NCBI GenBank assembly: GCA_004173185.1
Contig: SEFZ01000001.1
Span: 124,001 to 188,000, forward strand
Direction: 5' to 3'
DNA from: Sphingomonadales bacterium
Lineage (GTDB): Bacteria; Pseudomonadota; Alphaproteobacteria; Sphingomonadales; Sphingomonadaceae
DNA length: 64,000 bases
Made by a program: the position numbers and the translations under genes. Each line of letters opens with the position of its first letter. Position 1 is the stretch's first letter. This document shows, in pieces, positions 33,875 to 43,089 of this stretch. The notes beneath the pieces are model-generated. The model was not told the DNA's origin, made no database searches, and was given only the letters and a program-made list of their open reading frames with translations.

Positions 33875-36031
33875 ATGCAGCGGATATTGTTGGCAATTTT
33901 GTCTGTGTTAATGGTTTTTGGCGTGGCGAATCAATCGCATGCGGAAACCGGTTATGACCTTTGGCTGCGATATTCACCGCTCGAATCCAGCCAGAGAGCC
34001 GCCGCTGAGGGCGTCATAAAGTCTATAATAGCGCGCGGTCGCAGCGCCACCGCGGATGCCTCGCTCTCCGAACTTCAGCGCGGGCTGACCGGCATGCTGG
34101 GGCACGGAATCGAGCGCGCCAGCACGATTCAGGACGGCGCGATCCTCATCGGCACGCCGGAGGATGCGGCGGAGATCGCAGCCCTTCGCCAGCCGCTTTC
34201 GGCGCTCGGAAAAGAAGGCTTCCTGATCCGCAGCGCGACGGTCAACGGCGCCCGGATCACGATCATCGCCGGTAACACCGATGTCGGCGTGCTCCACGGC
34301 GTCTTCGCCTTCCTCAAGCGCGCCCAATTGGGCCAGTCGCTCGCCAATCTCGATATCGCCGATAAGCCCAAGCTCCAGCTTCGCGTGCTCAACCATTGGG
34401 ACAATCTCAATCGCCATGTCGAGCGCGGCTATGCCGGCTGGTCGATCTGGGACTGGCAGAAGCTGCCGGGCCATAAGGACCCGCGCTACACCGATTATGC
34501 TCGCGCCAATGCCTCGCTCGGGATCAACGGCGTGGTCCTGACCAACGTCAACGCCAATGCCGAAGTCCTGAAGCCCGAATGGCTGCGCAAGGTGAAGGCG
34601 CTGGCCGAGGTTTTCCGGCCTTATGGCATCAAGGTCTACCTCACCGCGCGCTTCTCCGCTCCGATCGAGATTGGCGGGATGAAGACCGCCGATCCGCTCG
34701 ATCCCGCGGTCGCTGCGTGGTGGAAGGGCAAGATCGACGAGATATACACCGTCATCCCCGATTTCGGCGGCTTCCTCGTAAAGGCCAATTCCGAAGGCCA
34801 GCCCGGCCCGAACGATTACAAGCGCAGCCACGCGGACGGCGCAAACATGTTCGCCGATGCGCTCCGGCCCCATGGCGGCGTCGTGATGTGGCGTGCCTTC
34901 GTCTATCAGGCCGAGAACGCGCAGGACCGCCACATGCAGGCGTACACCGAGTTCCAGCCGCTCGACGGCAAGTTCCGCGACAATGTGCTGGTGCAGGTCA
35001 AGAACGGCGCGATCGATTTCCAGCCGCGCGAGCCCTTCCATCCGCTGTTCGGCGCGATGCCAAAGACGCCGCTGATGATGGAATTCCAGATCACCAAGGA
35101 ATATCTCGGCTTCGCAACGCACCTCGCCTATCTCGGGCCGATGTGGGAGGAGGCTCTGGAAGCCGACACCTTCCGCCCCGCCAAGGGCAGCACGGTTGCC
35201 AAGGTGATAGAAAAGCCGGTCGAAGCAGGCGCGGTTACCGGCATGGCCGGGGTCGCCAATATCGGCAACGACCTGAACTGGTCCGGTTCGCAATTCGATC
35301 AGGCAAACTGGTACGCATATGGCCGCTTCGCCTGGGATCCCGATGCTTCGGCCGAGAAGATCGCGCGCGATTGGGCCGGGCTGACCTGGGGCAATGATCC
35401 CGCCGTGGTCGATCCAATCGTGTCGATGATGATGGGCTCGCGCGAAGCCGTGGTGGATTACATGACGCCGCTTGGCCTCACCCATCTGATGGCGACCGGC
35501 CACCATTATGGCCCGGGCCCATGGGTTTCCGAGCTCGCGCGCCCCGAATGGAACCCGGTTTATTACCATAAGGCCGATGCCAATGGGATCGGCTTCGATC
35601 GGACCAGGACGGGTAGCGATGCGCTCGGCCAATATGCGCCGCAACTGGTGAAGGCTTGGGGCGATCCCAAGAAGATTCCCGAAAATCTGCTGCTCTGGTT
35701 CCATCACGTGCCATGGGATCGCAAGATGCAGTCGGGCCGCACGCTCTGGGACGAACTGGTCACGCGCTACGATACCGGCGTAGATGCAGTCGCGGCGATG
35801 CAGGCGCGTTGGGACGGGCTGAAGGACAGGATCGATGCCCGCCGCTGGGCGGAGGTTCGCGATTTCCTCGCGATCCAGCACGAGGAAGCCAAATGGTGGC
35901 GTGACGCATCGATCGCCTATTTTCAGACGATCTCGAAGCGCCCGCTACCGGCAGGCCACGCCGCGCCACCGCACGATCTGGAATATTACAGGGCGATCAA
36001 CAACCGCTACGCGCCGGGGAATGGGGAGTAG
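33875..36031 (+). CDS. GH67 alpha-glucuronidase
   Basis: A 718-residue enzyme releasing (4-O-methyl)glucuronic acid from the non-reducing end of xylo-oligosaccharides. Signal peptide ends QSHAE. The three-domain GH67 plan is present: an N-terminal beta domain, a barrel and a helical C-terminus. The general-acid Glu lies in KANSEGQPGP, and the Asp/Glu base pair in GAIDFQPREP and MMEFQITKEY. ATG 33875 follows GGGAGCGGAG. An exported form implies action in the periplasm on imported oligosaccharides. It is divergent from manD and shares its operator. Confidence 0.95.
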   Translation: MQRILLAILSVLMVFGVANQSHAETGYDLWLRYSPLESSQRAAAEGVIKSIIARGRSATADASLSELQRGLTGMLGHGIERASTIQDGAILIGTPEDAAEIAALRQPLSALGKEGFLIRSATVNGARITIIAGNTDVGVLHGVFAFLKRAQLGQSLANLDIADKPKLQLRVLNHWDNLNRHVERGYAGWSIWDWQKLPGHKDPRYTDYARANASLGINGVVLTNVNANAEVLKPEWLRKVKALAEVFRPYGIKVYLTARFSAPIEIGGMKTADPLDPAVAAWWKGKIDEIYTVIPDFGGFLVKANSEGQPGPNDYKRSHADGANMFADALRPHGGVVMWRAFVYQAENAQDRHMQAYTEFQPLDGKFRDNVLVQVKNGAIDFQPREPFHPLFGAMPKTPLMMEFQITKEYLGFATHLAYLGPMWEEALEADTFRPAKGSTVAKVIEKPVEAGAVTGMAGVANIGNDLNWSGSQFDQANWYAYGRFAWDPDASAEKIARDWAGLTWGNDPAVVDPIVSMMMGSREAVVDYMTPLGLTHLMATGHHYGPGPWVSELARPEWNPVYYHKADANGIGFDRTRTGSDALGQYAPQLVKAWGDPKKIPENLLLWFHHVPWDRKMQSGRTLWDELVTRYDTGVDAVAAMQARWDGLKDRIDARRWAEVRDFLAIQHEEAKWWRDASIAYFQTISKRPLPAGHAAPPHDLEYYRAINNRYAPGNGE

Positions 36032-36040
36032 CTAACTATC

Positions 36041-36122
36041 GTCACCCCGGCGAACGCCGGGGCCCAGGTTTACGCAGCGATGCGCTATTTGGCCTTGGAT
36101 CCCGGCGTTCGCCGGGATGACA
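36041..36122. repeat. Pair of inverted REP-like palindromes (copy B)
   Basis: GTCACCCCGGCGAACGCCGG (36041-36060) and the inverted partner around 36095-36122 (GATCCCGGCGTTCGCCGGGA) lie between the convergent GH67 and cupin genes. Each arm is a CCGGCGNNCGCCGG-type palindrome. No other element is seen in this gap. Confidence 0.75.
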
Positions 36123-36142
36123 TTTGGGGCAGGGGACTGGGT

Positions 36143-37147
36143 TTACGGCCGCCCCAACCCCCGCATCAGATACCCCTTGATATAGTCCCGCAGCCGCGGC
36201 GTCGGCGCGCCCAGCACGCTGCGATGCTCGGGCGCGAGATGCGCAGCGGGCTCGCCGTGCCGCTTGAACACGAAAGTGTCGAACATCGCTCGCCACGCCG
36301 CGCGGCGGTTCTCCGGCAAATGGCTCACGGTCAGCACCGCATGGACCATCGCATCGAAGCGCGCGGCCATGTCCGGCGAATCCGCCCACCAATAGTTCAT
36401 CAGCACATTGAATGGCGAAAGCGCATCGACCTGATGCCACCACAGCGCGGGGATGTAGATCGCGTCGCCCGGTTCCAGTTCGGCGACCAGCGCATGCGCC
36501 AGTGCTTCGCGAAACCGCGGGAAGCGCTCGAAATCGGGGTTGTTCAGCTCGACCATGCTCGCGGGCTGCCCAGCCATATTATGATCGAGCGGCCCGACAT
36601 AAAGGTTGTGGATCTGATCGGGTGGAAACAGCGTGAAGCGCCGCTTGCCCGCGGCCACCACCGCAACATTGTCCGAAGCATCGAAATGGCTGCTGACGGT
36701 CGATGCATTGCCCACCCAGATGCGCGGATCGGCGCCAAGCCCGTCGACCAGCGGCATCGGATTGGCTTCGGCCAGCCCGGGCACAGCGTCCGGCGTTTCC
36801 AGCGCCCCGGCATAGACCGAAGGCGCATCCTCGCGCCCGCCGATCGCCAGCACATAGCGCAGCAGATCCGCGAGGCTCCCCTGGCGCCGCTCGAAATTGA
36901 AGCTGCGCATATCATCGGCGTAAAAGAAGCGGCCTTTGATTGCCGCTGGTCCCACAAACGCTTCCGCTGCCGCGCCGCGATCAAAGCCGAGCAGATAGTC
37001 GACCGCCGCCTGATCGGATTGCGCAGCGGCCGCCACCAGCGGCCAGTCGCGCGCCACGCCGCGCAGAACCACTGGCGCATAGCCGGGCACCACTTCCGCG
37101 CGGAAGCGGGCAGGGTCGAGATTGGTGATTTCGCGGATCGGAGTCAT
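36143..37147 (-). CDS. Cupin-8/JmjC-like putative Fe(II) oxygenase
   Basis: A 334-residue protein of the cupin-like (JmjC-related, PF13621-type) family. The jelly-roll core carries SSHFDASDNVAVVAAGKRRF near 156-175, giving an HxD iron pair, and GDAIYIPALWWHQVDAL near 230 with the distal His. The N-terminal PVVLRGVARDWPL is a family hallmark. Related proteins hydroxylate protein side chains using 2-oxoglutarate. Homologues often lie beside TonB receptors and tryptophan-halogenase-like genes in Caulobacterales and xanthomonads, as here. The target is unknown. Confidence 0.8.
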   Translation of the reverse strand: MTPIREITNLDPARFRAEVVPGYAPVVLRGVARDWPLVAAAAQSDQAAVDYLLGFDRGAAAEAFVGPAAIKGRFFYADDMRSFNFERRQGSLADLLRYVLAIGGREDAPSVYAGALETPDAVPGLAEANPMPLVDGLGADPRIWVGNASTVSSHFDASDNVAVVAAGKRRFTLFPPDQIHNLYVGPLDHNMAGQPASMVELNNPDFERFPRFREALAHALVAELEPGDAIYIPALWWHQVDALSPFNVLMNYWWADSPDMAARFDAMVHAVLTVSHLPENRRAAWRAMFDTFVFKRHGEPAAHLAPEHRSVLGAPTPRLRDYIKGYLMRGLGRP

Positions 37148-37218
37148 CGCGCAACTGTAGCGCGAACGGTGCGTGACGCCAGTTTCCTCAAGCGCAGGAA
37201 GCCCCTAGGGTTTGCCGC

Positions 37219-37929
37219 ATGAGTGGGCACGATCTCAGCATAAATCCGGCGGCGCGACCGAGCCTCATGCATATCGGCAACGAGCGCGAGCCCTTGCTCC
37301 AGATCGACGATTTGCTCCTACATCCGGAGCAGTTGGCCGCCTATGCCGCGACCGAGACCAGTTTCGTGCCGGCGTATGGCCCCGATGGCGGCTATCCCGG
37401 CATCCGCGCGCCCGCACCGCTCGATTATGTCGAAGCGGTGGTGCGCGGCGTCGATCCCTTGCTGCGTCGGGCGTTCGATCTGGGTAGGGCGAAGCTGGCC
37501 AATGCCGAGTGCAATTTCTCGCTGGTCACGCTCTCCCCCGGCGAACTCGTTGCGGCGCAGCGTATCCCGCATGTCGATACTACCTATGGCCTGCAATTCG
37601 CCTTCCTTCACTATCTCTGCCGCCCCGATCAGGGGGGCACCGCCTTCTACCGCCACCGCGCAACCGGCTTCGAAGCGCTCACGCCCGAGCGCGCGGCCAA
37701 CTATAAATCGGCACGCGAAGCGGAGGCGGGGGAGGAAACGCCGGGCTATATCGCCGGAGACACTCCGCATTTCGAACAGACCGGCGCCGTCGATGCTTCG
37801 TATAACCGGCTGGTCATCTATCGCAGTCGTGTGCTGCATTCCGGGCGTATCCCGCCAGATGCCGAGCTCTCCGAAGACCCGCGCAAAGGACGGCTCACCG
37901 CCAATATCTTCGTGACCTACCGGATCTAA
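37219..37929 (+). CDS. DUF6445-like putative 2-oxoglutarate/Fe(II) oxygenase
   Basis: A 236-residue protein. It contains RIPHVDTTYGLQFAFLHYL near 115 (HxD) and SRVLHSGRIP near 205 (distal His, followed by Arg), the spacing of a double-stranded beta-helix Fe(II) dioxygenase. I associate it with the DUF6445 family, members of which sit in halogenase/TonB-receptor neighbourhoods. It has no signal peptide. It is transcribed divergently from the cupin gene with a 71-base gap and converges on the receptor gene. The oxygenase activity is inferred from motif spacing. Confidence 0.65.
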   Translation: MSGHDLSINPAARPSLMHIGNEREPLLQIDDLLLHPEQLAAYAATETSFVPAYGPDGGYPGIRAPAPLDYVEAVVRGVDPLLRRAFDLGRAKLANAECNFSLVTLSPGELVAAQRIPHVDTTYGLQFAFLHYLCRPDQGGTAFYRHRATGFEALTPERAANYKSAREAEAGEETPGYIAGDTPHFEQTGAVDASYNRLVIYRSRVLHSGRIPPDAELSEDPRKGRLTANIFVTYRI

Positions 37930-37960
37930 TTGCCTCTCCCGTCGGGAATGGGTTCGCCCA

Positions 37961-37994
37961 TAAAAAAACGCCGCCGGTCTTTCGACCGACGGCG
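37961..37994 (-). terminator. Rho-independent terminator of the TonB receptor gene
   Basis: Read on the minus strand, CGCCGTCGGTC pairs with GACCGGCGGCG (37969-37979 with 37984-37994) and is followed by seven T (37962-37968 as A on the plus strand). Confidence 0.9.
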
Positions 37995-38016
37995 CAAGTA
38001 CAGGGTGTTGAAAGGT

Positions 38017-41000
38017 CTAGAAGTTGAAGCGTGCGACTGCCGAGATGCGGCGATCGTTCATGTACCAGCCGCGCGGCACTTCGCGGATGCCGCCACCGAT
38101 CTTTGCGATCACCGCGTTGGTGCGGGTCACTTCGTTGGTCAGGTTCGCGCCCTGGATGCCGACCTTGATCTGCGGCGTGATCGCGAAGAACACCGAAGCA
38201 TCGAGCTGGCCGGTCGCCTTGTTGATGATCGGGTCGTTCGGCACGATCACGTCACGCACGGTCAACAGGAAGTCCGAGCGCCACGAATAGGTGGCACGCA
38301 GCGAGATCGGTCCCCAGTCGAAGAACGGGGTGATGTTCACCTGATGCTTCGAAAGGCCCTGCAGCGGCAGCAACGAGGTATCGATCGTCGTCACGCGGCC
38401 TGCGGCCACGTCCGGATCGGTTTCGGACAGCGTAGACTGCGGAACACCCGACGATTCGATATAGGTGTAGTTCGCCTGGAGGCCGAAGCCCTTCAGGAAG
38501 CTCGGCAGGAAATCGAAAGTCTGCTGATAGGCGACTTCGAAGCCCTTGATCTTGCCGGTCTTGGTCGCGTTCGTCGGTGTCGTCACCAGCGCTTCGAACG
38601 TCGCGCCATTGTTGGTGAAGCTCTGGCGGACCGTGTCGTTGGTCAGCACACCACGAAGCTCCTTGTAGAAGCCCGAAATGGTCAGCTGGCCGACGCTCGA
38701 GAAATACCATTCCGCCGTAAGGTCGTAGTTATCGGCCTCCACCGGCTTCAGGAGCGGATTGCCCGCAGTGAGCGTGCCCTGGAAACGGAAGCTGTTCGGA
38801 ACCAGCGCGCCGCCCGCGTCCACATTCTGCACCACGCCCAGGTTCACCGGGAAATAGTTGCGGATGAGGCCGGTGTTCGGCGGGGAGACGCCCTTGAAAT
38901 ATGCAGCGCGGAACTGGAGCCCGCCGCCCACTTCAAGCTTCGCGTTGAAGCTCGGCAGCCAATAATCGTAGCGCAGCTTGCTGCTCGAAGCGATCGTCGC
39001 ACCATTGATGAAGTTGCGCGCAGCCGTGCGGGTTGCGAGGTTGAACGAGCAGAATGGCGAAACGGTCGCCGGTGGCACGACGGGTTCTGCGCAGTTTACT
39101 TCGGTTGGGAACGCCGTGGTGTTGTTGAACGACTGGAAGCCGCTCGAGGTGCGATCGGTGCGGGTGAACCGCAGGCCGATATTACCGCTGAGCCGCACGC
39201 TGCCGCCCAGTTCGGTGTCGAACCGCGCCATGGCATAGCCCGCGAAGTTCTTCTCGCGGATCGGGTTGATCTCGTCGGGCAGGAACGGCGTACCCGCCAC
39301 GACGCCGCAGCGCTGCGCCAGCGGGTTCCAGCCGCCATTGATTACGCCGCCACCGGCACAGGTAGCAGTCGCTTCCCACTCGCGATTGATCTGCGAGGCA
39401 TACGCCGCCATCTGATCGTAGTTCTGCGCGGTATCGCCCGAGTAGAACAGCCGGCCCTGACCGACCGGGTTGGTCACCTGGCCGCGGAAGAAATTGTCGT
39501 AGGAATAGGCCTGATAGCCATTGAGCGGCGAGCCATCGGTGCGCGACGCGTTGTTGCCATTGACCGGGGTGTCGAACCAGATCGGGCCGTTATTGCCCCA
39601 CTGCTCCGACAGACGACCCCAGTTATAGCGCGAGAAGCGCGAAGTCTGATCGCGGTCGGCATAACGTGCGCCGGTACGGATCGCCTTCAGGAAGCCCGAT
39701 TCCGGGAACGAATATTCGAGGTCGAGACGAACCGAGTCCGAATTGCCCGTGCTCTGCTCCATGTGATCCATCGCGGCGCGATAGAAGCTATTATATGGAT
39801 CGAGGAAGCTGTTGTGCGTGCCCGCGAAATAGCCCGGGTTCTGCGCGCCGCCCACGGCCTGGCCCGTGTTACAGTCGAAATCGGTGCCCGGAGGATTTTG
39901 TGAATTGGCGGCCGGGCCGCTGCAGACCTGCGGCGGCAGGAACGCGACGGTCGGGAAATTATCGCCGTTCAGCCCCAGCTGCGCGTTCTGATAGGTCGAA
40001 GCCCAGAGCGTGTTGTCCACCACGTTGGTGGTCGAGTTCACGTGCTGATAGTCGAAATTGACGCCCAGACGATCGCTGGCTTCCCATTTGAAGTTGAAGC
40101 CGTAATCGTCGGTGACGAGCTTCTCGACATGGTCGCGACGCTGGTTGTTAGACTGGAGGCCGAGCATCGGAACGCGGGCGTTGCCGGTGTTCTGGTCGCC
40201 GCGCCAGCCGGTCGGGCCGGTGATGGTGCCGCTCTGGAACAGGCCGTCGCTGTCGAATGCCAGCGTCGTGCCGGCAACGCGGCGCGAATCGCCGTTGGCC
40301 GAGACGTTATCGGTGGTGATTTCAAGTGCGTGCTCGGTCCAGGCCTGGCGCGCATCGGAGCGCAGGAACTGGAACACGGCTTCCATCGAGCCATCGTTGC
40401 TGCGCCACTGTGCGGCGGCAGCATAGCCATAGCGCTTGCGATCGAATTCCTGGCTGCCGGCGACTGCGCCGCGCGGGAAATAGACCTGGCTTGCGGCGGT
40501 CGCGCCCGGGTTCTGCACCACATCGCCGTCCGAATAGAGCGTGCGGATGCGGAAGCTCGAGAGCTGGAAGCGATCTGCGCGGGTCTTCAGCTGCGAATAA
40601 GAGATGTTGGCCAGCAGGCCGATCTCGCCGATGCCGGTTTCCCAGCGGTTGCTGATCAGGAACGATGCGGTTGGCGCCCACTTCTTGACGAAGTCGCCAT
40701 AATTGCCCTCGATCGAGCCGGCGAGCACCAGGCCCTTGCCGTCGAACGGCTTGCGGGTGCGCAGATTGACCACGCCGGCGATGCCGCCTTCGATGCGATC
40801 GGCCGAAGGCGATTTGAACACGTCAACGCCGCCCAGCATTTCCGAAGGAACGTCGGCGAAGCTCAGCGAGCGGCCGTTATTGGCGGTGAACGCTTCGCGG
40901 CCGTTGAATTCCGAACGGACATACGTGAGGCCGCGGACCGTGACGCCCGAACCTTCAGCGGTGAAGTGATCGGGATCGACGCCAGCGGCGAAGCGGTTGA

Positions 41001-41325
41001 TCGACACGCCCGGGATGCGCTGCAGCGCTTCGGTCACCGAGCGATCGGGAAGGGCGCTGATGTCCTCGGCAGTTACCGAGTCGACGATCACGTCCGAATT
41101 CTTCTTGAGCGCCTGCGCGCTTTGCAGCGACTGGCGATAGCCCTGAACGACGATCTCGCCATCGTCCTGCGCAGCGTCCTGTGTTGCCGGAGCAGCGTCC
41201 TGCGCCAATGCGGGCGCGGCTACTGCGAAGCATGCCATGGCCGCAGCGGAAACGCCGGCCCGGAGCATGCTGGCGCGAAGCATGCCAGCGCTGTCAGATG
41301 TCGAATTTCTATTGAGCTTGCGCAT
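38017..41325 (-). CDS. TonB-dependent receptor of the xylan locus
   Basis: A 1102-residue receptor of the long TIGR01782 type typical of carbohydrate uptake in Caulobacter, Xanthomonas and sphingomonads. Signal peptide ends APALAQ; EIVVQGYRQSLQSA (TonB-box region and N-terminal motif) follows. The plug has VTVRGLTYVRSEFNGRE and FKSPSADRIEGGIAG, and the barrel ends RFNF. ATG 41325 has GGGGAGGACGG upstream; the TTG before it is not needed. Presumed function is import of xylo-oligosaccharides. A LacI-type palindrome lies 22 bases upstream of the start. Confidence 0.93.
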   Translation of the reverse strand: MRKLNRNSTSDSAGMLRASMLRAGVSAAAMACFAVAAPALAQDAAPATQDAAQDDGEIVVQGYRQSLQSAQALKKNSDVIVDSVTAEDISALPDRSVTEALQRIPGVSINRFAAGVDPDHFTAEGSGVTVRGLTYVRSEFNGREAFTANNGRSLSFADVPSEMLGGVDVFKSPSADRIEGGIAGVVNLRTRKPFDGKGLVLAGSIEGNYGDFVKKWAPTASFLISNRWETGIGEIGLLANISYSQLKTRADRFQLSSFRIRTLYSDGDVVQNPGATAASQVYFPRGAVAGSQEFDRKRYGYAAAAQWRSNDGSMEAVFQFLRSDARQAWTEHALEITTDNVSANGDSRRVAGTTLAFDSDGLFQSGTITGPTGWRGDQNTGNARVPMLGLQSNNQRRDHVEKLVTDDYGFNFKWEASDRLGVNFDYQHVNSTTNVVDNTLWASTYQNAQLGLNGDNFPTVAFLPPQVCSGPAANSQNPPGTDFDCNTGQAVGGAQNPGYFAGTHNSFLDPYNSFYRAAMDHMEQSTGNSDSVRLDLEYSFPESGFLKAIRTGARYADRDQTSRFSRYNWGRLSEQWGNNGPIWFDTPVNGNNASRTDGSPLNGYQAYSYDNFFRGQVTNPVGQGRLFYSGDTAQNYDQMAAYASQINREWEATATCAGGGVINGGWNPLAQRCGVVAGTPFLPDEINPIREKNFAGYAMARFDTELGGSVRLSGNIGLRFTRTDRTSSGFQSFNNTTAFPTEVNCAEPVVPPATVSPFCSFNLATRTAARNFINGATIASSSKLRYDYWLPSFNAKLEVGGGLQFRAAYFKGVSPPNTGLIRNYFPVNLGVVQNVDAGGALVPNSFRFQGTLTAGNPLLKPVEADNYDLTAEWYFSSVGQLTISGFYKELRGVLTNDTVRQSFTNNGATFEALVTTPTNATKTGKIKGFEVAYQQTFDFLPSFLKGFGLQANYTYIESSGVPQSTLSETDPDVAAGRVTTIDTSLLPLQGLSKHQVNITPFFDWGPISLRATYSWRSDFLLTVRDVIVPNDPIINKATGQLDASVFFAITPQIKVGIQGANLTNEVTRTNAVIAKIGGGIREVPRGWYMNDRRISAVARFNF

Positions 41326-41347
41326 CAAGCCGTCCTCCCCTTGTTTA

Positions 41348-41361
41348 TGTTAGCGCTATCA
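41348..41361. promoter_or_regulatory. LacI-type operator at the TonB receptor promoter
   Basis: TGTTAGCGCTATCA matches the locus consensus TGNTAGCGCTANCA at every fixed position. It sits 22 bases before the receptor ATG and in the divergent control region of the halogenase-GH43-GH9 operon. Confidence 0.75.
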
Positions 41362-41560
41362 GTTTGTAGCGTCGTGTTATGTCCTGAGAACTTAATTGAG
41401 GTTCACGCCAAAGATCAAGCCGTGTCTGAAACAATTCTGCAAACGGTTCATTTTGTGGCGGAATTGCAACGGTTATGGAGTGGGGCAGCGCTGATTCTGT
41501 CTGCGCTCGCGGACGGAATCGTCCCGAATCTACCCATTGTCGCGATTGACCGTGCGGCTT

Positions 41561-41574
41561 GGGGAGCGCTAACA
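41561..41574. promoter_or_regulatory. Half-matching LacI-type site before the first halogenase gene
   Basis: GGGGAGCGCTAACA: the right half (AGCGCTAACA) fits the consensus, the left half does not. It ends 28 bases before the halogenase ATG at 41603. Confidence 0.4.
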
Positions 41575-41602
41575 TTTGGGCTTGGGAGAGGGGCATGACC
41601 CT

Positions 41603-43087
41603 ATGTTGGTAAAGCGCGTTCTGGTGGTCGGCGGAGGCACGGCCGGCTGGATGACGGCGGCTGCGTTGTCGAACAAATTTGGCAATTCGCCGCTCGAAAT
41701 CCGTCTGATCGAATCGGCAGAAATCGGCACGGTTGGGGTGGGCGAAGCGACGGTTCCGCACATCCGCCATTACAATGCCACGCTCGGTTTCGACGAGGCT
41801 GATTTCTTGAAGCGCACTCAGGGTACCTTCAAGCTCGGCATCGAATTCGTGAATTGGGGCCGAATCGGCGATTCGTACATCCATCCCTTTGGCGTGTTTG
41901 GGCAGGATTTCGGCGGGGTGCCGTTCCACCAGCATTGGCTGCGGATGCGCGGCAAGCCCGGCGTGGCGGGTTTCGAGGATTTCTCGCTGCCGATCCAGGC
42001 GGCGCGGCGCGGGCGTTTCCATCATCCCAACGAAGATCCGTCTTCGCTGCTCAACACCTTCAACTATGCCTATCAGTTCGATGCGAGCCTCTATGCCAGG
42101 TTCCTGCGCGAATATTCCGAAGCGCGCGGCGTCGTGCGGCAGGAGGGCAAGGTCGTTGATGTGGCGCTCAACGGCGAGACCGGCTTTGTCGAGGCCGTGA
42201 CGCTCGATAGCGGCGAGCGGATCGAGGCCGATCTGTTTGTCGATTGCTCGGGCTTCCGCGGCCTGCTGATCGAGCAGGCGCTGAAGACCGGCTATGACGA
42301 ATGGACGCACTGGCTGCCCTGCGATCGCGCCATCGCGATGCCCTGTCCGAATGATGGGCCGCCCGCGCCCTACACACGCTCGACGGCGCAGAGTGCCGGC
42401 TGGGTATGGAAGATCCCGCTCCAGCATCGCTGCGGCAACGGCCATGTCTATTCGAGCGGCTTTATCTCGGATGATGCCGCGCTGGAGACGTTGCTCGGTG
42501 CTATCGCCGCGCCGCCGCTGGCGAATCCCAACAAATTGCGGTTCGTCACCGGCAAGCGCAAGAAGCAATGGGTGGGCAACACCGTCGCGATCGGGCTGTC
42601 ATCGGGTTTCCTCGAACCGCTCGAATCGACCAGCATCCATCTGATCCAGCTCGCCATTGGCCGCTTGCTCGATTTCTTCCCGACGGGGGAGTGGGACCCG
42701 CTCGATGCCGAGGAATTCAATCGCGTCATGGTGCTCGAATATGAGCGCGTCCGCGACTTCCTGATCCTCCATTACAACGCCACCCAGCGCGACGATTCCG
42801 ATTTCTGGAATTACTGCCGCACGATGGATCTGCCCGATTCGCTCACCTACAAGATGGAGCTGTTTCGCGAGCGCGGCGTGGTGGTGAATTATCGCGACGG
42901 CATGTTCCTCGAGCCGAGCTGGCTCGCGGTGTATCTGGGGCAAAATATCCTGCCCGGTGCGCATGATCCGCTTTCGGCGCGGCTTTCCGATGATGATCTG
43001 ATGTCTGCAATGGCCGAGCTGCGCACGCGCTACAGCGCAGCGGCTGAGGCGATGCCGACGCATCTTTCCGCGCTGGCGGCTGCCTGA
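41603..43087 (+). CDS. Flavin-dependent tryptophan-halogenase-like protein 1
   Basis: A 494-residue FAD enzyme of the tryptophan-halogenase family. FAD motif GGGTAGWM at 10-17, GEATVP at 48-52, catalytic lysine K77 in GTFKLGIEF, the halogenase WxWxIP motif as AGWVWKIP near 265-272, and E341 in LEPLEST. All key residues of PrnA/RebH-type halogenases are present. Related proteins beside TonB receptors (for example BrvH of Brevundimonas) brominate indole in vitro, with unknown natural substrates. ATG 41603 starts the conserved beta strand. First gene of a coupled operon with GH43 and GH9 genes. Confidence 0.88.
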   Translation: MLVKRVLVVGGGTAGWMTAAALSNKFGNSPLEIRLIESAEIGTVGVGEATVPHIRHYNATLGFDEADFLKRTQGTFKLGIEFVNWGRIGDSYIHPFGVFGQDFGGVPFHQHWLRMRGKPGVAGFEDFSLPIQAARRGRFHHPNEDPSSLLNTFNYAYQFDASLYARFLREYSEARGVVRQEGKVVDVALNGETGFVEAVTLDSGERIEADLFVDCSGFRGLLIEQALKTGYDEWTHWLPCDRAIAMPCPNDGPPAPYTRSTAQSAGWVWKIPLQHRCGNGHVYSSGFISDDAALETLLGAIAAPPLANPNKLRFVTGKRKKQWVGNTVAIGLSSGFLEPLESTSIHLIQLAIGRLLDFFPTGEWDPLDAEEFNRVMVLEYERVRDFLILHYNATQRDDSDFWNYCRTMDLPDSLTYKMELFRERGVVVNYRDGMFLEPSWLAVYLGQNILPGAHDPLSARLSDDDLMSAMAELRTRYSAAAEAMPTHLSALAAA

Positions 43088-43089
43088 AC

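Noticed and set aside
33866..33880. GGAGCGCTATGC at the GH67 start resembling the LacI-type palindrome
   Set aside because: Only the AGCGCTA core matches; the arms TGNT and ANCA do not. It is better explained as ribosome-binding site plus start codon.
33974..35881. A 635-codon minus-strand frame opposite the GH67 gene
   Set aside because: The GH67 frame has full-length family similarity; the antisense has none.
41345..42568. A 407-codon minus-strand frame opposite the first halogenase gene and reaching into the promoter region
   Set aside because: It covers a convincing operator region and a recognised gene and has no family features.
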